NCBI GenBank assembly: GCA_024235615.1
Contig: JACKMB010000005.1
Coordinates: 1 to 64,000 of the forward strand
Length of the DNA stretch: 64,000 nt
Source: Thauera sp.
Lineage (GTDB): Bacteria; Pseudomonadota; Gammaproteobacteria; Burkholderiales; Rhodocyclaceae
Reading direction: 5' to 3'
In this document: positions 48,341-59,472 of the stretch, in pieces
Numbering within the stretch: position 1 is the first letter of the stretch
Layout: the number at the start of each line of letters is the position of its first letter
Notes under the pieces: generated by a model
Told to the model about the DNA's origin: nothing
What the model saw: only the letters and a program-made list of their open reading frames with translations
The model's database searches: none
Program-made: the position numbers and the translations under genes

Positions 48341-49682
48341 TCAGCCGAAGCGCTCGTCCTCGCGCAGGAAGCGCCACTGCCCCAGCGGCAGGTCGCCCAG
48401 CTTCACCCGGCCGATGCGCACGCGCTTGAGGCCCACCACCTTCAGCCCCACCAGCTCGCACATGCGGCGGATCTGACGCTTGCGGCCCTCGCGCAGGACG
48501 AAGCGCAGCTGCTCGTCGTTGATCCACTCCACCTCGGCCGGGCGCAGCGGGCGGTCGTCCAGCCACAGGCCGTGGTTGAGCAGCGCGAGTCCGTTCTCGG
48601 CCAGCGTGCCCTCGACGCGGACGATGTACTCCTTCTCGACCTTGGAGTCCTCGCCGATGAGCTGGCGGGCGACGCGGCCGTCCTGGGTCAGCACCAGCAG
48701 GCCGGTGGAGTCGATATCGAGCCGGCCCGCGGGGGCGAGGTTCTTCAGGTGGCTGGGATGGAAGCGCTGCGCGGTGTCGCGGTCGGCCTGGTTGTCGGGG
48801 CCGATCAGGCTCACCGCAGGGGCGTAGCCGGGCTCGGGCTGGCCGGAGACGTAACCGACCGGCTTGTGCAGCAGGATGGTCGCACGCTGCTGCTGGGTGC
48901 GCGCGGCCTCGGGGGCGAGGGTGATGCGGGCGTCCTGGCCGACGCGCACGCCGAGCTCCGAGACCCGCCGGCCATCCACGAAGACCCAGCCGCGCTCGAT
49001 GAACTCGTCGGCCTCGCGGCGCGAGCACAGGCCGCGCTCGGCCATCAGCTTGGAAAGCCGCACCCCTTCGACGGCGGCACGCGCCTGCGCGGCTTCGGCG
49101 ATGGCGGCCGCGGAAGCGGCGCGCGCCTCGTAGGAGGCCGCGGCGGCCGCAGGCGGCGCCTGCTCGCCCCGGCGCTGCGGCGCGGCGTCGCGGCGCTGGG
49201 AGCGCTCCTCGTCCCTGCGCTTCGGGCCGACGCGCGCGCGGCGCCGCGCGTCGTCGTCCCTGCGGGCCGGCGCGGACTCGCGGCGCGCGGGCGCGCTCGT
49301 CGTCCGCGCGCTTCCTTCCCCACTCGCCGCCCGCGGGGCGCTCGTCGTCGCGCGCGGAGGTGCCCGCGCTGCGCGCCGCGCGTTCGCCGCGCGCCGGCTT
49401 CGCGTCCTCTTCGCGCCGACCCGGCCTGGCGCCATCGTCCCGGCGCGGGGCGCGCTCGTTCCGTTCAGGCTTCGTCGCTCGCCCGGGCCGCCGCCCAGGT
49501 CCCTCGCCGCCGGCAGGACGTGCCGGGGCCTCGCCGCGCGGCGTGCGCGCATCGGCCGCCGGATCCCGCGCGGAGGGCGCTTCCTCGGCCGACGGCTCTT
49601 CGTCCGCGGACTTGCGCACGCCGAGCGTGCCCTGGATGCGCGAGGGTTGAGGGGTGGGCGGCTTTCTGCGGATGGTGTTCAA
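48341..49682 (-). CDS. rluB: RsuA/RluB-family 23S rRNA pseudouridine synthase, apparently frameshifted in its disordered N-terminus
   Basis: The catalytic part (about 48341-49080) has an S4 domain ([25 protein letters not shown]) and a pseudouridine synthase domain with [11 protein letters not shown] (catalytic Asp), KEYIVRVEG and [15 protein letters not shown] Lys/Arg/Glu-rich N-terminal extension lies in front. The natural N-terminus ([27 protein letters not shown] start at 49682, GGGGAA upstream) is in a different frame from the catalytic part. One extra base near 49280-49300, in a CG-rich run, would explain this: RARA joins to [11 protein letters not shown]. It may be a sequencing error, a real mutation, or use of a later start. 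RluB versus RluF specificity is not certain. Confidence 0.75.
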
Positions 49683-49729
49683 CGTGATTCCCCGGGGGTT
49701 CGAGGCCGCATTATCGCCGATCGACAGGC

Positions 49730-50137
49730 TCAGTCGTGCGCGCCGCGGCGCCCGTCGTCCTCGTCGGCCTCGCCGGCGCCGGGCGCGGCGTCGAAGGTGC
49801 TCCAGCCGACGGGGCGGCCGGTGGGCGGGAGGCCGTCGCGCAGCTCGGTGTGTTCGTGCAGGTGGGCCTTGGCGATGAAGTGGGCGCTGATCGGCGCGGT
49901 CATGAACAGGAAGGCGGTGATCAGCACCTCGTGGATCGACAGCGTGCCCTCCAGCCCGGCGAAGAACACCATGGAGGCGACCAGCGCACCGCCCACCCCC
50001 AGGGTGGTCGCCTTGGTGGGTGCGTGCAGGCGGGTGAGCAGGTCGGGCAGCTTGACCATGCCGATCGAGCCGATCAGCAGGAAGGCGCCGCCACCGACGA
50101 TCAGCAGCGAGACGAGGAGTTCGAGCACGAAGGTCAT
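49730..50137 (-). CDS. mrpG: Mrp antiporter subunit G (cluster 2)
   Basis: A 135-residue PhaG/MnhG subunit with three helices and IGSIGMVKLPDLLTRLHAPTKATTLGVGG. Its C-terminal 35 residues are a charged tail (TELRDGLPPTG to the end). It is the last gene of the second operon, 13 bases after mrpF. Confidence 0.9.
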   Translation of the reverse strand: MTFVLELLVSLLIVGGGAFLLIGSIGMVKLPDLLTRLHAPTKATTLGVGGALVASMVFFAGLEGTLSIHEVLITAFLFMTAPISAHFIAKAHLHEHTELRDGLPPTGRPVGWSTFDAAPGAGEADEDDGRRGAHD

Positions 50138-50150
50138 GGGCGGTCCCCGC

Positions 50151-50420
50151 TCACTCGATGACGTCGCCGCGCAGGATGAAGCGGCAGTAGGCGACGGTGG
50201 AGATGAAGCCGAACATCGCGAACAGCAGCGCGGCCTCGAAGAAGATCGTGGAGCGCTCGTGGATGCCCGCGAGCACGATCAGCGCGATGATGTTGATCAC
50301 CATGGTGTCGACCGCGAGCACGCGGTCCATCAGCGCGGGGCCGCGCAACAGCCGCCACAGGTTGAGCAGCAGCGCGAGCGAGGCGGCGGCGAAGCCGAAC
50401 TGCAGGGCGTATTCGATCAC
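50151..50420 (-). CDS. mrpF: Mrp antiporter subunit F (cluster 2)
   Basis: An 89-residue three-helix subunit (LLRGPALMDRVLAVDTMVINIIALIVL). The start is a GTG at 50420 overlapping the mrpE stop (GTGA). The longer open frame to 51032 is a shadow of mrpE. It lacks the long tail of the cluster 1 copy. Confidence 0.88.
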   Translation of the reverse strand: MIEYALQFGFAAASLALLLNLWRLLRGPALMDRVLAVDTMVINIIALIVLAGIHERSTIFFEAALLFAMFGFISTVAYCRFILRGDVIE

Positions 50421-50944
50421 GGGAAGATCTCCTTGAGGCGGTCCTCGTAGCGTTCCTTCATCTGCCGCACCGTGTCCTCGGCGTCGGGCGCGTCGAGGCA
50501 GTGCACCAGCAGGCTGCGGCCGTCGGCGGAGAGGTCGCAGGACACCGTGCCGGGCGTCATCGTGATGGTGCCGGCGAGCACCGTGATCGCCTCCGGCGAG
50601 CGCAGCTCGAGCGACAGCACGACCCAGCGCGTCGCCAGGCTCTCCACCGGGCGGAACAGGATCAGGCGGGTGACCTGGAGATTGGCGACCACCACGTCCC
50701 AGGCCACCACGCCGAGGTAGGCGAAGGCCTTCGACCACGACTTCACCGGCGGGCGCTCCGGCCAGAAGTTGCTCGTCACCCGCGTGATCACCACGGCGAG
50801 CACCACGCCCACCAGCAGGCCGCCGAAGCTGAAACTGTTGAGCAGCAGCATCCACAGCAGCACCAGCACCGCGGTCATCAAGGGATGCGGCAGCCAGCGC
50901 TCCATGAAGGTGCGCTCGTCGAGCCTGTCGTGCCTGGCGCCCAT
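50417..50944 (-). CDS. mrpE: Mrp antiporter subunit E (cluster 2)
   Basis: A 175-residue MNHE-family subunit with MTAVLVLLWMLLLNSFSFGGLLVG helices, then VANLQVTRLILFRP and AGTITMTPGTVSCDLS. It overlaps mrpD upstream (TGATG) and mrpF downstream. It is clearly diverged from the cluster 1 subunit. Confidence 0.9.
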   Translation of the reverse strand: MGARHDRLDERTFMERWLPHPLMTAVLVLLWMLLLNSFSFGGLLVGVVLAVVITRVTSNFWPERPPVKSWSKAFAYLGVVAWDVVVANLQVTRLILFRPVESLATRWVVLSLELRSPEAITVLAGTITMTPGTVSCDLSADGRSLLVHCLDAPDAEDTVRQMKERYEDRLKEIFP

Positions 50945-52467
50945 CAGCGCACCCCCTGTGCGGTGCCGAGCACCGCGTCGATGTAGCCTGCCGGGGCGTA
51001 GAGCTGTGCCGCGACGAGCTCGAGCCAGGCATGCACCGGGCCGGCGAACGCGGTCAGCAGCACCAGGCAGGCGAGCAGCCCGCCGACCGCGACGAAGGAC
51101 AGCGCGCCGTCCGGGCGATAGCCGGGCGCGGGCGCGGCGGGCAGCGCGTGCGCCTTCCAGAACACGAAGCTGCCGGCGCGCGAGAAGCCGACGATGGCGA
51201 TCAGCGAGGTCGACAGGATCAGCGCCCAGAACCAGCTCGCATGCGCCGAGGCGCGCACGCCGTCGAGCACCAGCAGCTTGCCGATGAAGCCGGACAGCGG
51301 CGGCATGCCGGTCATGGCGATCGCGGCGACGAAGAACAGCCCGCCCACCAGCCCGCCCTGGGCGATGCGCGGGGCCGCGGCGAAGCGGTCGCGCTGGGCG
51401 CCGCGGCGCTCGGCGACGAGGTCGGCGACGAGGAAGAGCGCGCCGGCCGCGAGCGTGGAGTGGATCAGGTAGTACAGCGCGGCGCTGGTCGCCTGCGGCG
51501 TGAATACCGCCACCGTGGCGAGCAGCATGCCCATCGAGCCGATGACCGCGAAGCTCGCCATCTGGCCGAGGCTGCGCGCGGCCAGCACGCCGGTCATGCC
51601 CAGCACGAGGGTGACCAGCCCCGCCGGCAGCAGCCAGGGCGCCGCGAGCCAGGCAGCGGCCCCCGCGTCGGCGCCGAAGGCGAGCACGTAGAGGCGGATG
51701 ATCGAATACGCCCCCACCTTGGTCATGATCGCGAACAGCGCCGCCACCGGCCCGGGCGCGTTGGCGTAGGTGCCGGGCAGCCAGAAGTGCAGCGGCACCA
51801 GCGCGGCCTTGACCGCGAACACCAGCAGCAGGAGCACCGCGCCGGTCTGCAGCAGCGCCTGGTCGGCCGCCGGCACCTGCGGCACGATGCGCGCGAGGTC
51901 GGCCATGTTGAGCGTGCCGGTGACGCTGTAGATCATGCCCACGGCGATCAGGAACACCGAGGAGCCGACCAGGTTGGTGACCACGTACTGCACGCCCGCC
52001 TTCACCCGCAGCCCGCCGCCGCCGTGCACCATGAGCCCGTAGGAGGCGATGAGCAGGATCTCGAAGAACACGAACAGGTTGAAGAAGTCGCCGGTCAGGA
52101 AGGCGCCGTTGATGCCCATCAGCTCGAACTGGAAGAGCGGGTGGAAGTGCTTGCCGCGCTGGTCCCAGCCGCCGATCGCGTACAGCAGCACGCCCAGGCC
52201 GAGCACCGCGGTGAGCACCAGCATCAGCGCCGACAGGCGGTCGAGCGCGAGCACGATGCCGAAGGGCGCCGGCCAGGCGCCGAGCGCGTAGCTGCGCACC
52301 TGGCCGTCGCTCGCGAGCACCAGCAGCGCGACGGCGATGCCCAGCATCAGCACGGTGGAGGCGACCGCGAAGCTGCGTGCGAGCACGCTGTCGTGGCGCG
52401 CGGCCAGCACCAGCAGCGCGCCGACCACCGCCGGCAGCAGGATGGGGAGGATCAGCAGGTGGTTCAT
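50944..52467 (-). CDS. mrpD: Mrp antiporter subunit D (cluster 2)
   Basis: A 507-residue NuoN/M-like subunit with about 14 helices. Signatures are DFFNLFVFFEILLIASYGLMVHG, AVKAALVPLHFWLPGTYANAPGPVAALFAIMTKVG and LYYLIHSTLAAGALFLVADLV. The ATG at 52467 overlaps mrpC. Sequence similarity to the cluster 1 subunit is at family level only. Confidence 0.92.
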   Translation of the reverse strand: MNHLLILPILLPAVVGALLVLAARHDSVLARSFAVASTVLMLGIAVALLVLASDGQVRSYALGAWPAPFGIVLALDRLSALMLVLTAVLGLGVLLYAIGGWDQRGKHFHPLFQFELMGINGAFLTGDFFNLFVFFEILLIASYGLMVHGGGGLRVKAGVQYVVTNLVGSSVFLIAVGMIYSVTGTLNMADLARIVPQVPAADQALLQTGAVLLLLVFAVKAALVPLHFWLPGTYANAPGPVAALFAIMTKVGAYSIIRLYVLAFGADAGAAAWLAAPWLLPAGLVTLVLGMTGVLAARSLGQMASFAVIGSMGMLLATVAVFTPQATSAALYYLIHSTLAAGALFLVADLVAERRGAQRDRFAAAPRIAQGGLVGGLFFVAAIAMTGMPPLSGFIGKLLVLDGVRASAHASWFWALILSTSLIAIVGFSRAGSFVFWKAHALPAAPAPGYRPDGALSFVAVGGLLACLVLLTAFAGPVHAWLELVAAQLYAPAGYIDAVLGTAQGVR

Positions 52468-52879
52468 GCGCGCCCCCCGCGGCCGCCCGGTGCCGGTGCC
52501 GGCGCCGGCTTGCGCCCGCGCAGTTTCCAGTCGTCCTCGGTGGCCTCGGGCGAGGCGTCGCCGGGCAGGTCGACGTGGTCGTTGCCGGTCTCGAGGTAGG
52601 CGCGCAGCGCCATCACCACCACCACCGCGGTCATGCCGAAGGAGATCACGATCGCGGTGAGCACCAGGGCCTGCGGCAGCGGGTCGATGTAGCCCGCCGC
52701 GTCGGCGGAGATCACCGGCGGCCGGCCGATCGCCAGGCGGCCGGTGGCGAACAGGAACAGGTTGGTGGCGTAGGTGAGCAGCGACAGGCCGATCACCACC
52801 GGGAAGGTGCGCGCGCGCAGCACCATGTAGATGCCGGCCGCGGTCATCACGCCGATCGCGCTGGCGACGAGGAACTCCA

Positions 52880-52880
<1 letters not shown>
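52464..52880 (-). CDS. mrpC: Mrp antiporter subunit C (cluster 2)
   Basis: A 138-residue NuoK-like subunit with three helices (VVIGLSLLTYATNLFLFATGRL and DPLPQALVLTAIVISFGMTAVVVVMAL) and a charged 40-residue cytoplasmic tail. It overlaps mrpA (TGATG) and mrpD (ATGA). Confidence 0.9.
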
Positions 52881-55741
<2,861 letters not shown>

Positions 55742-55874
55742 CGGGGGGACTCCTCGGGCGTTGTCGGTGGGATGGGCGACGCGAACCGCGGGTGGCGGGG
55801 GCCACCCACACCCCGCATGAGGACCGCTTCCGGGCGGAGTATATCGATGATGCGACCCCCGCCAAATCGGGGTT

Positions 55875-55893
55875 GATTTCACTAGGCGAAATC
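55875..55893. promoter_or_regulatory. GATTTC/GAAATC inverted repeat upstream of the IclR gene
   Basis: Six-bp perfect arms with a 7-base spacer, in the 224-bp gap between mrpA (cluster 2) and the IclR gene. It is a candidate site for the IclR regulator or its own promoter region. Confidence 0.4.
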
Positions 55894-55923
55894 GGATCGC
55901 ACGGGTACCATTCGTCAGACTCC

Positions 55924-55941
55924 CTTGCCAGCCCTGGCAAG
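55924..55941. promoter_or_regulatory. Perfect 18-bp palindrome just upstream of the IclR start
   Basis: CTTGCCAG-CC-CTGGCAAG has 8-bp perfect arms and a 2-base centre. It ends 24 bases before the GTG at 55966, a position suited to autoregulation. As RNA it would form a tight hairpin with too small a loop to be favoured, so a DNA operator is more likely. Confidence 0.5.
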
Positions 55942-55965
55942 CCTCCGATCTTTCCGCGAACCTCC

Positions 55966-56763
55966 GTGCAGCCGAAGAAGACCGAATCCGCCCCCAGCGC
56001 CGAAGGCAAGACCTCGATCCAGGTCATCGAGCGCATGATGAAGCTGCTGGACGTGCTCGCCGAACATGCCGACCCGGTACAACTGAAGCAGCTCGCGCTC
56101 GAGACCGGCTTGCACCCGTCCACCGCGCACCGCATCCTCGGCGCAATGACGCAGAGCGGCTTCGTCGAGCGCTCGGACGCCGGCGCCTATCGGCTGGGCA
56201 TTCGACTGCTCGAGCTCGGCAGCCTCGTCAAGTCGCGCATCTCGCTGCGCGAGACCGCGATGCCCTTCATGCTCAAGTTGCACGCCGCCACCGGCGAGAG
56301 CGTGAACCTGGGCGTGCGCGCGGGCGACGAGATCGTGTATGTCGAGCGCACCTCGAGCGGGCGCGCCTCGGTGCGCGTGGTGCACATCGTGGGCGCGCGC
56401 GCGCCGCTGCACACCACCGCCACCGGCAAGCTCTTCCTGGTCGAGGACGGCCTCGAGCGCATCCGCGACTACGCCCGCCGCACCGGCCTGCCCGCCTCCA
56501 CCCCGGCCTCGATCACCGCGCTGCCGGCGCTGGAGAAGGAGCTCGACCGCGTGCGTCGCCACGGCGTGGCCTTCGACCTCGACGAGGTCGAGTCCGGCGT
56601 GCGCTGCATCGCCGCGGGAATCCGCGACGACGGCGGCGAACTGATCGCCGGCCTGTCGCTGTCGACCCCGTCCGAACGCTTCAACCCCGACTGGGCCCCG
56701 CTGGTGCGCGAGACCGCGGACGAGATCTCGCGCGCCCTCGGCCACCTGCCGCCGAAGGCGTGA
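55966..56763 (+). CDS. IclR-family transcriptional regulator
   Basis: A 265-residue regulator. The winged helix (about 15-80) has IQVIERMMKLLDVLAEH, LKQLALETGLHPSTAHRILGAM and RLGIRLLELGSLVKSR. The GAF-like effector domain (about 90-260) has GARAPLHTTATGKLFL, HGVAFDLDEVESGVRCIAAGI and LSLSTPSERF. I infer the GTG at 55966 from length; it has no clear Shine-Dalgarno. It converges on iorB (11-bp gap) and may regulate the neighbouring aromatic-acid genes, or the divergent Mrp cluster. The effector is unknown. Confidence 0.87.
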   Translation: MQPKKTESAPSAEGKTSIQVIERMMKLLDVLAEHADPVQLKQLALETGLHPSTAHRILGAMTQSGFVERSDAGAYRLGIRLLELGSLVKSRISLRETAMPFMLKLHAATGESVNLGVRAGDEIVYVERTSSGRASVRVVHIVGARAPLHTTATGKLFLVEDGLERIRDYARRTGLPASTPASITALPALEKELDRVRRHGVAFDLDEVESGVRCIAAGIRDDGGELIAGLSLSTPSERFNPDWAPLVRETADEISRALGHLPPKA

Positions 56764-56774
56764 GGCGGTAGGCG

Positions 56775-57389
56775 TCAGGCGATCGCCTGGGCGGGGGCCG
56801 GCTGGGCGACCGCCGCGCGGCCGAGCTCGAAGGCCTCGCGGTTGAGTTCCAGCAGCTCGGGCTTGCGCGTGCCGAAGCGATCGAGCACGGCCTTGCGCAG
56901 CACATCGGCCGGGAACGGAAGGCGGTCCGACATCGCGCCCAGCATCACGGTGTTGCCGAGGCGGATGTTGCCGAGCTGCATCGCGAGCGCGCTGGCGTCG
57001 AAGTCGAACACCGCGAGGCCGAGCCTGCGCATCTCCGCGATCGGGTCCTCGGGGTAGTCGTAGAGGCCGATGGTCACCACCGGCGGCACGAAGCGGCCCT
57101 GGTTGACCAGCGCGACCCCGCCCGGCTTGAGCATGTGCGCCCAGCGCAAGGCCTCGGCGGCCTCGAAGCCCACCAGCAGGTCGGCCTCGCCGGGCATGAT
57201 CTGCGGCGACAGCACCTGGGGGCCGAAGCGCAGGTGCGAGGTCACGACCCCGCCGCGCTGGCTCATGCCGGCCACTTCGGTCTTCTTGACGTCGAAGCCG
57301 AGCGACAACGCGGCCTCTGCGAGGATCTCGGTGGCGGTCATCACACCCTGGCCGCCGATGCCGCAGACGGCGATGTTGGTGATGGTCAT
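56775..57389 (-). CDS. iorB: Indolepyruvate ferredoxin oxidoreductase, beta subunit
   Basis: A 204-residue gamma-type pyruvate oxidoreductase domain (IAVCGIGGQGVMTATEILAEAAL, then VAGMSQRGGVVTSHLRFG). With IorA it oxidatively decarboxylates arylpyruvates from Phe, Tyr and Trp transamination to arylacetyl-CoA or arylacetate, reducing ferredoxin. It lies 10 bases after iorA. Length is normal for the subunit. Confidence 0.93.
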   Translation of the reverse strand: MTITNIAVCGIGGQGVMTATEILAEAALSLGFDVKKTEVAGMSQRGGVVTSHLRFGPQVLSPQIMPGEADLLVGFEAAEALRWAHMLKPGGVALVNQGRFVPPVVTIGLYDYPEDPIAEMRRLGLAVFDFDASALAMQLGNIRLGNTVMLGAMSDRLPFPADVLRKAVLDRFGTRKPELLELNREAFELGRAAVAQPAPAQAIA

Positions 57390-57399
57390 TGCGGGCTCC

Positions 57400-59274
57400 T
57401 CAGATCTTGGCGTGCAGGAACTTCACCGGGTGCTCCGGCAGGGCATGGACGATGGCCTCGGGCGCGCACGGCTGCACGCACAGGCCGCAGCCGGTGCAGG
57501 CGGAGGTCTCGATGCGCACGAAGGCGAGCTCGACTTCCTTGCCCGAGGGCTTGACCTGGGTCTCGCGCCGGGTGACGTGGATCGCCGGGCAGCCGACGTC
57601 GATGCAGTTGGCGCAGCCGGTGCACTTGTCGGCGATGACCTTGTAGGGCTGCGTGGGCTTGTAGTCGTCGATCAGCACGCAGGGCCGGTCGGTGATGATC
57701 ACCGAGGGCTCGGGCACCTTGATCTCGTCGCGCAGGGTCTTGAACAGCGTCGGCAGCTCGTAGGGGTCGAGGGTGTGGATGCGCTCCTTCTTGACGCCGA
57801 GCGCCTCGCACAGCTTGGCGAAGTCGACCCGCTGCGCGCTCTCGCCGTGGATGTCGCGGCCGGTGCCGGGGTTGTCCTGGCCGCCGGTCATGCCCACCGC
57901 GCGGTTGTCGAGCAGCAGCACGGTGACGTTGCCGCGGTTCCAGGTGATGTCGAGCAGGCCCTGCATGCCCATGTGCATGAAGGTGGAGTCGCCGATCACC
58001 GCGATCACCGCCTTCTTGGCGTCGGCCGGGCCGCGGCCCTTGTCCATGCCGAGCGCGACGCCCATCGAGGCGCCCATCGAGATGCAGGTGTCGAGCGCGT
58101 TCCAGGGGTGGCCGGCGCCCAGGGTGTAGCAGCCGATGTCGCCCGAGATGGTGAGGTTGCGCAGCTGCGCGAGGGTGTAATAGATGCCCAGGTGCGGACA
58201 GGCGACGCACATGGTCGGCGGGCGCGGGAAGACCTGCTGCGGTACCAGGCGGGGCTGGGCGCTGGCGGGGACCTCCTCGCCGCGCAGGCGGGCGACCGCC
58301 GGGCGCAGGCGATCGGGCGAGAGCTCGCCCACGCGCGGCAGCACGTCCTTGCCCGCACAGGCGATGCCGGCGGCGCGCAGCTCGCTCTCGACCAGGGGCT
58401 CGGTCTCCTCGACCACCAGGAGCTGGTCGACGCCGGCGGCGAACGCGCGCAGGCGCTCGAGCGGCAGCGGGTAGGACTGGCCGAGCTTGAACACCGGCGC
58501 GTCGGGGAAGGTCTCGCGCACGTGCATGTAGGCCGGGCCCGAGGTCACGAAGCCGATGCGGCGGTCGCCGCCCTCGACGAGCACGTTGAACGGGCTCTGC
58601 TGCGCGGAGGCGCGCAGGGCCTCCTCGCGCTCGTACATGAGCGCCACGCGCGGCTTGGCGTGGCCGGGCACCATGACCCAGCGCTGCGGATCCTTGACGA
58701 AGCCGGCGGGCTCGTGGGCCTCGCGCTCGGCCGGGACGACGCGGCCCTTGACGTGGCAGATGCGGGTGGTCATGCGCACGATCGCCGGGCAGCGGAAGCG
58801 CTCGGACACCGCGAAGGCCTCGCGCGCCATGTCGTAGGACTCCTGCGCGTCGGCGGGCTCGAACAGCGGCAGGTGGGCGAAGCGCGCCCAGAAGCGCGAG
58901 TCCTGCTCGTTCTGCGACGAGGACATGCCGACGTCGTCGGCGACCGCGATCACCAGGCCGCCTTCGGTGCCGGTGACGGTCATGGTCATCAGCGCGTCGG
59001 CGGCGACGTTGAGGCCGACGTGCTTCATCGCACAGAAGGCGCGCGCGCCCACCATCGAGGCGCCGAGCGCGACCTCGAGCGAGACCTTCTCGTTCACCGA
59101 CCACTCGGTGTAGAGGTCGGGAAAGCGCGACAGCTCCTCCAGGATCTCGGTCGCCGGGGTGCCCGGATAGGCGGCGGCGACGCGGCAGCCGGCGTCGCGC
59201 ACGGCGAGCGCCACGGCCTCGTTGCCGGACAGGAACAGGCGGCTCGGGGCGGTTTCGGGCAGGGCAGCACCCAT
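57400..59274 (-). CDS. iorA: Indolepyruvate ferredoxin oxidoreductase, alpha subunit
   Basis: A 624-residue subunit. The N-terminal pyrimidine-binding domain has FLSGNEAVALAVRDAGCRVAAAYPGTPATEI. The TPP-binding domain (about 370-510) has GDIGCYTLGAGHPWNALDTC and VIGDSTFMHMG. The C-terminus has two cluster-binding motifs, CTGCANCIDVGC and CTGCGLCVQPC. I chose the ATG at 59274, with GAGG upstream. An FNR-type box and a -10 lie at the right distance, suggesting anaerobic expression. The related enzyme in Aromatoleum acts in anaerobic phenylalanine degradation. Confidence 0.94.
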   Translation of the reverse strand: MGAALPETAPSRLFLSGNEAVALAVRDAGCRVAAAYPGTPATEILEELSRFPDLYTEWSVNEKVSLEVALGASMVGARAFCAMKHVGLNVAADALMTMTVTGTEGGLVIAVADDVGMSSSQNEQDSRFWARFAHLPLFEPADAQESYDMAREAFAVSERFRCPAIVRMTTRICHVKGRVVPAEREAHEPAGFVKDPQRWVMVPGHAKPRVALMYEREEALRASAQQSPFNVLVEGGDRRIGFVTSGPAYMHVRETFPDAPVFKLGQSYPLPLERLRAFAAGVDQLLVVEETEPLVESELRAAGIACAGKDVLPRVGELSPDRLRPAVARLRGEEVPASAQPRLVPQQVFPRPPTMCVACPHLGIYYTLAQLRNLTISGDIGCYTLGAGHPWNALDTCISMGASMGVALGMDKGRGPADAKKAVIAVIGDSTFMHMGMQGLLDITWNRGNVTVLLLDNRAVGMTGGQDNPGTGRDIHGESAQRVDFAKLCEALGVKKERIHTLDPYELPTLFKTLRDEIKVPEPSVIITDRPCVLIDDYKPTQPYKVIADKCTGCANCIDVGCPAIHVTRRETQVKPSGKEVELAFVRIETSACTGCGLCVQPCAPEAIVHALPEHPVKFLHAKI

Positions 59275-59314
59275 GGGGAGATCCTCTCTGACGGGTTCGG
59301 GGTCGAAACGCACG

Positions 59315-59356
59315 AGCTTAGTGAGCGCCCTGCCCGGCTCCATTGACGAAGATCAA
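59315..59356 (-). promoter_or_regulatory. FNR-dependent promoter of iorAB
   Basis: TTGACGAAGATCAA (59343-59356) matches the FNR/Anr consensus at nine of ten conserved positions. On the minus strand TAAGCT (59320-59315) is a -10 centred 32 bases downstream of the box centre, the spacing of a class II FNR promoter (-41.5). The predicted start is near 59308, about 34 bases before the iorA ATG. Confidence 0.6.
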
Positions 59357-59402
59357 CCGCGCTGCAGTCGTGCGCGCCGCGGAGCGCTCGTCACGGGCAC
59401 GG

Positions 59403-59464
59403 ATGCTGCACCTGCACAGCTATTGCGCTCGATCAAACGCCGACTTCCTGTGCAGGTGCAGCAT
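59403..59464. promoter_or_regulatory. 17-bp perfect inverted repeat before paaK
   Basis: ATGCTGCACCTGCACAG (59403-59419) and its exact complement (59448-59464) enclose 28 bases. The right arm ends 8 bases before the proposed paaK start. It could be a two-site operator for a regulator bound to both arms, or a stable leader hairpin controlling translation. Confidence 0.7.
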
Positions 59465-59472
59465 GGCGTCTT

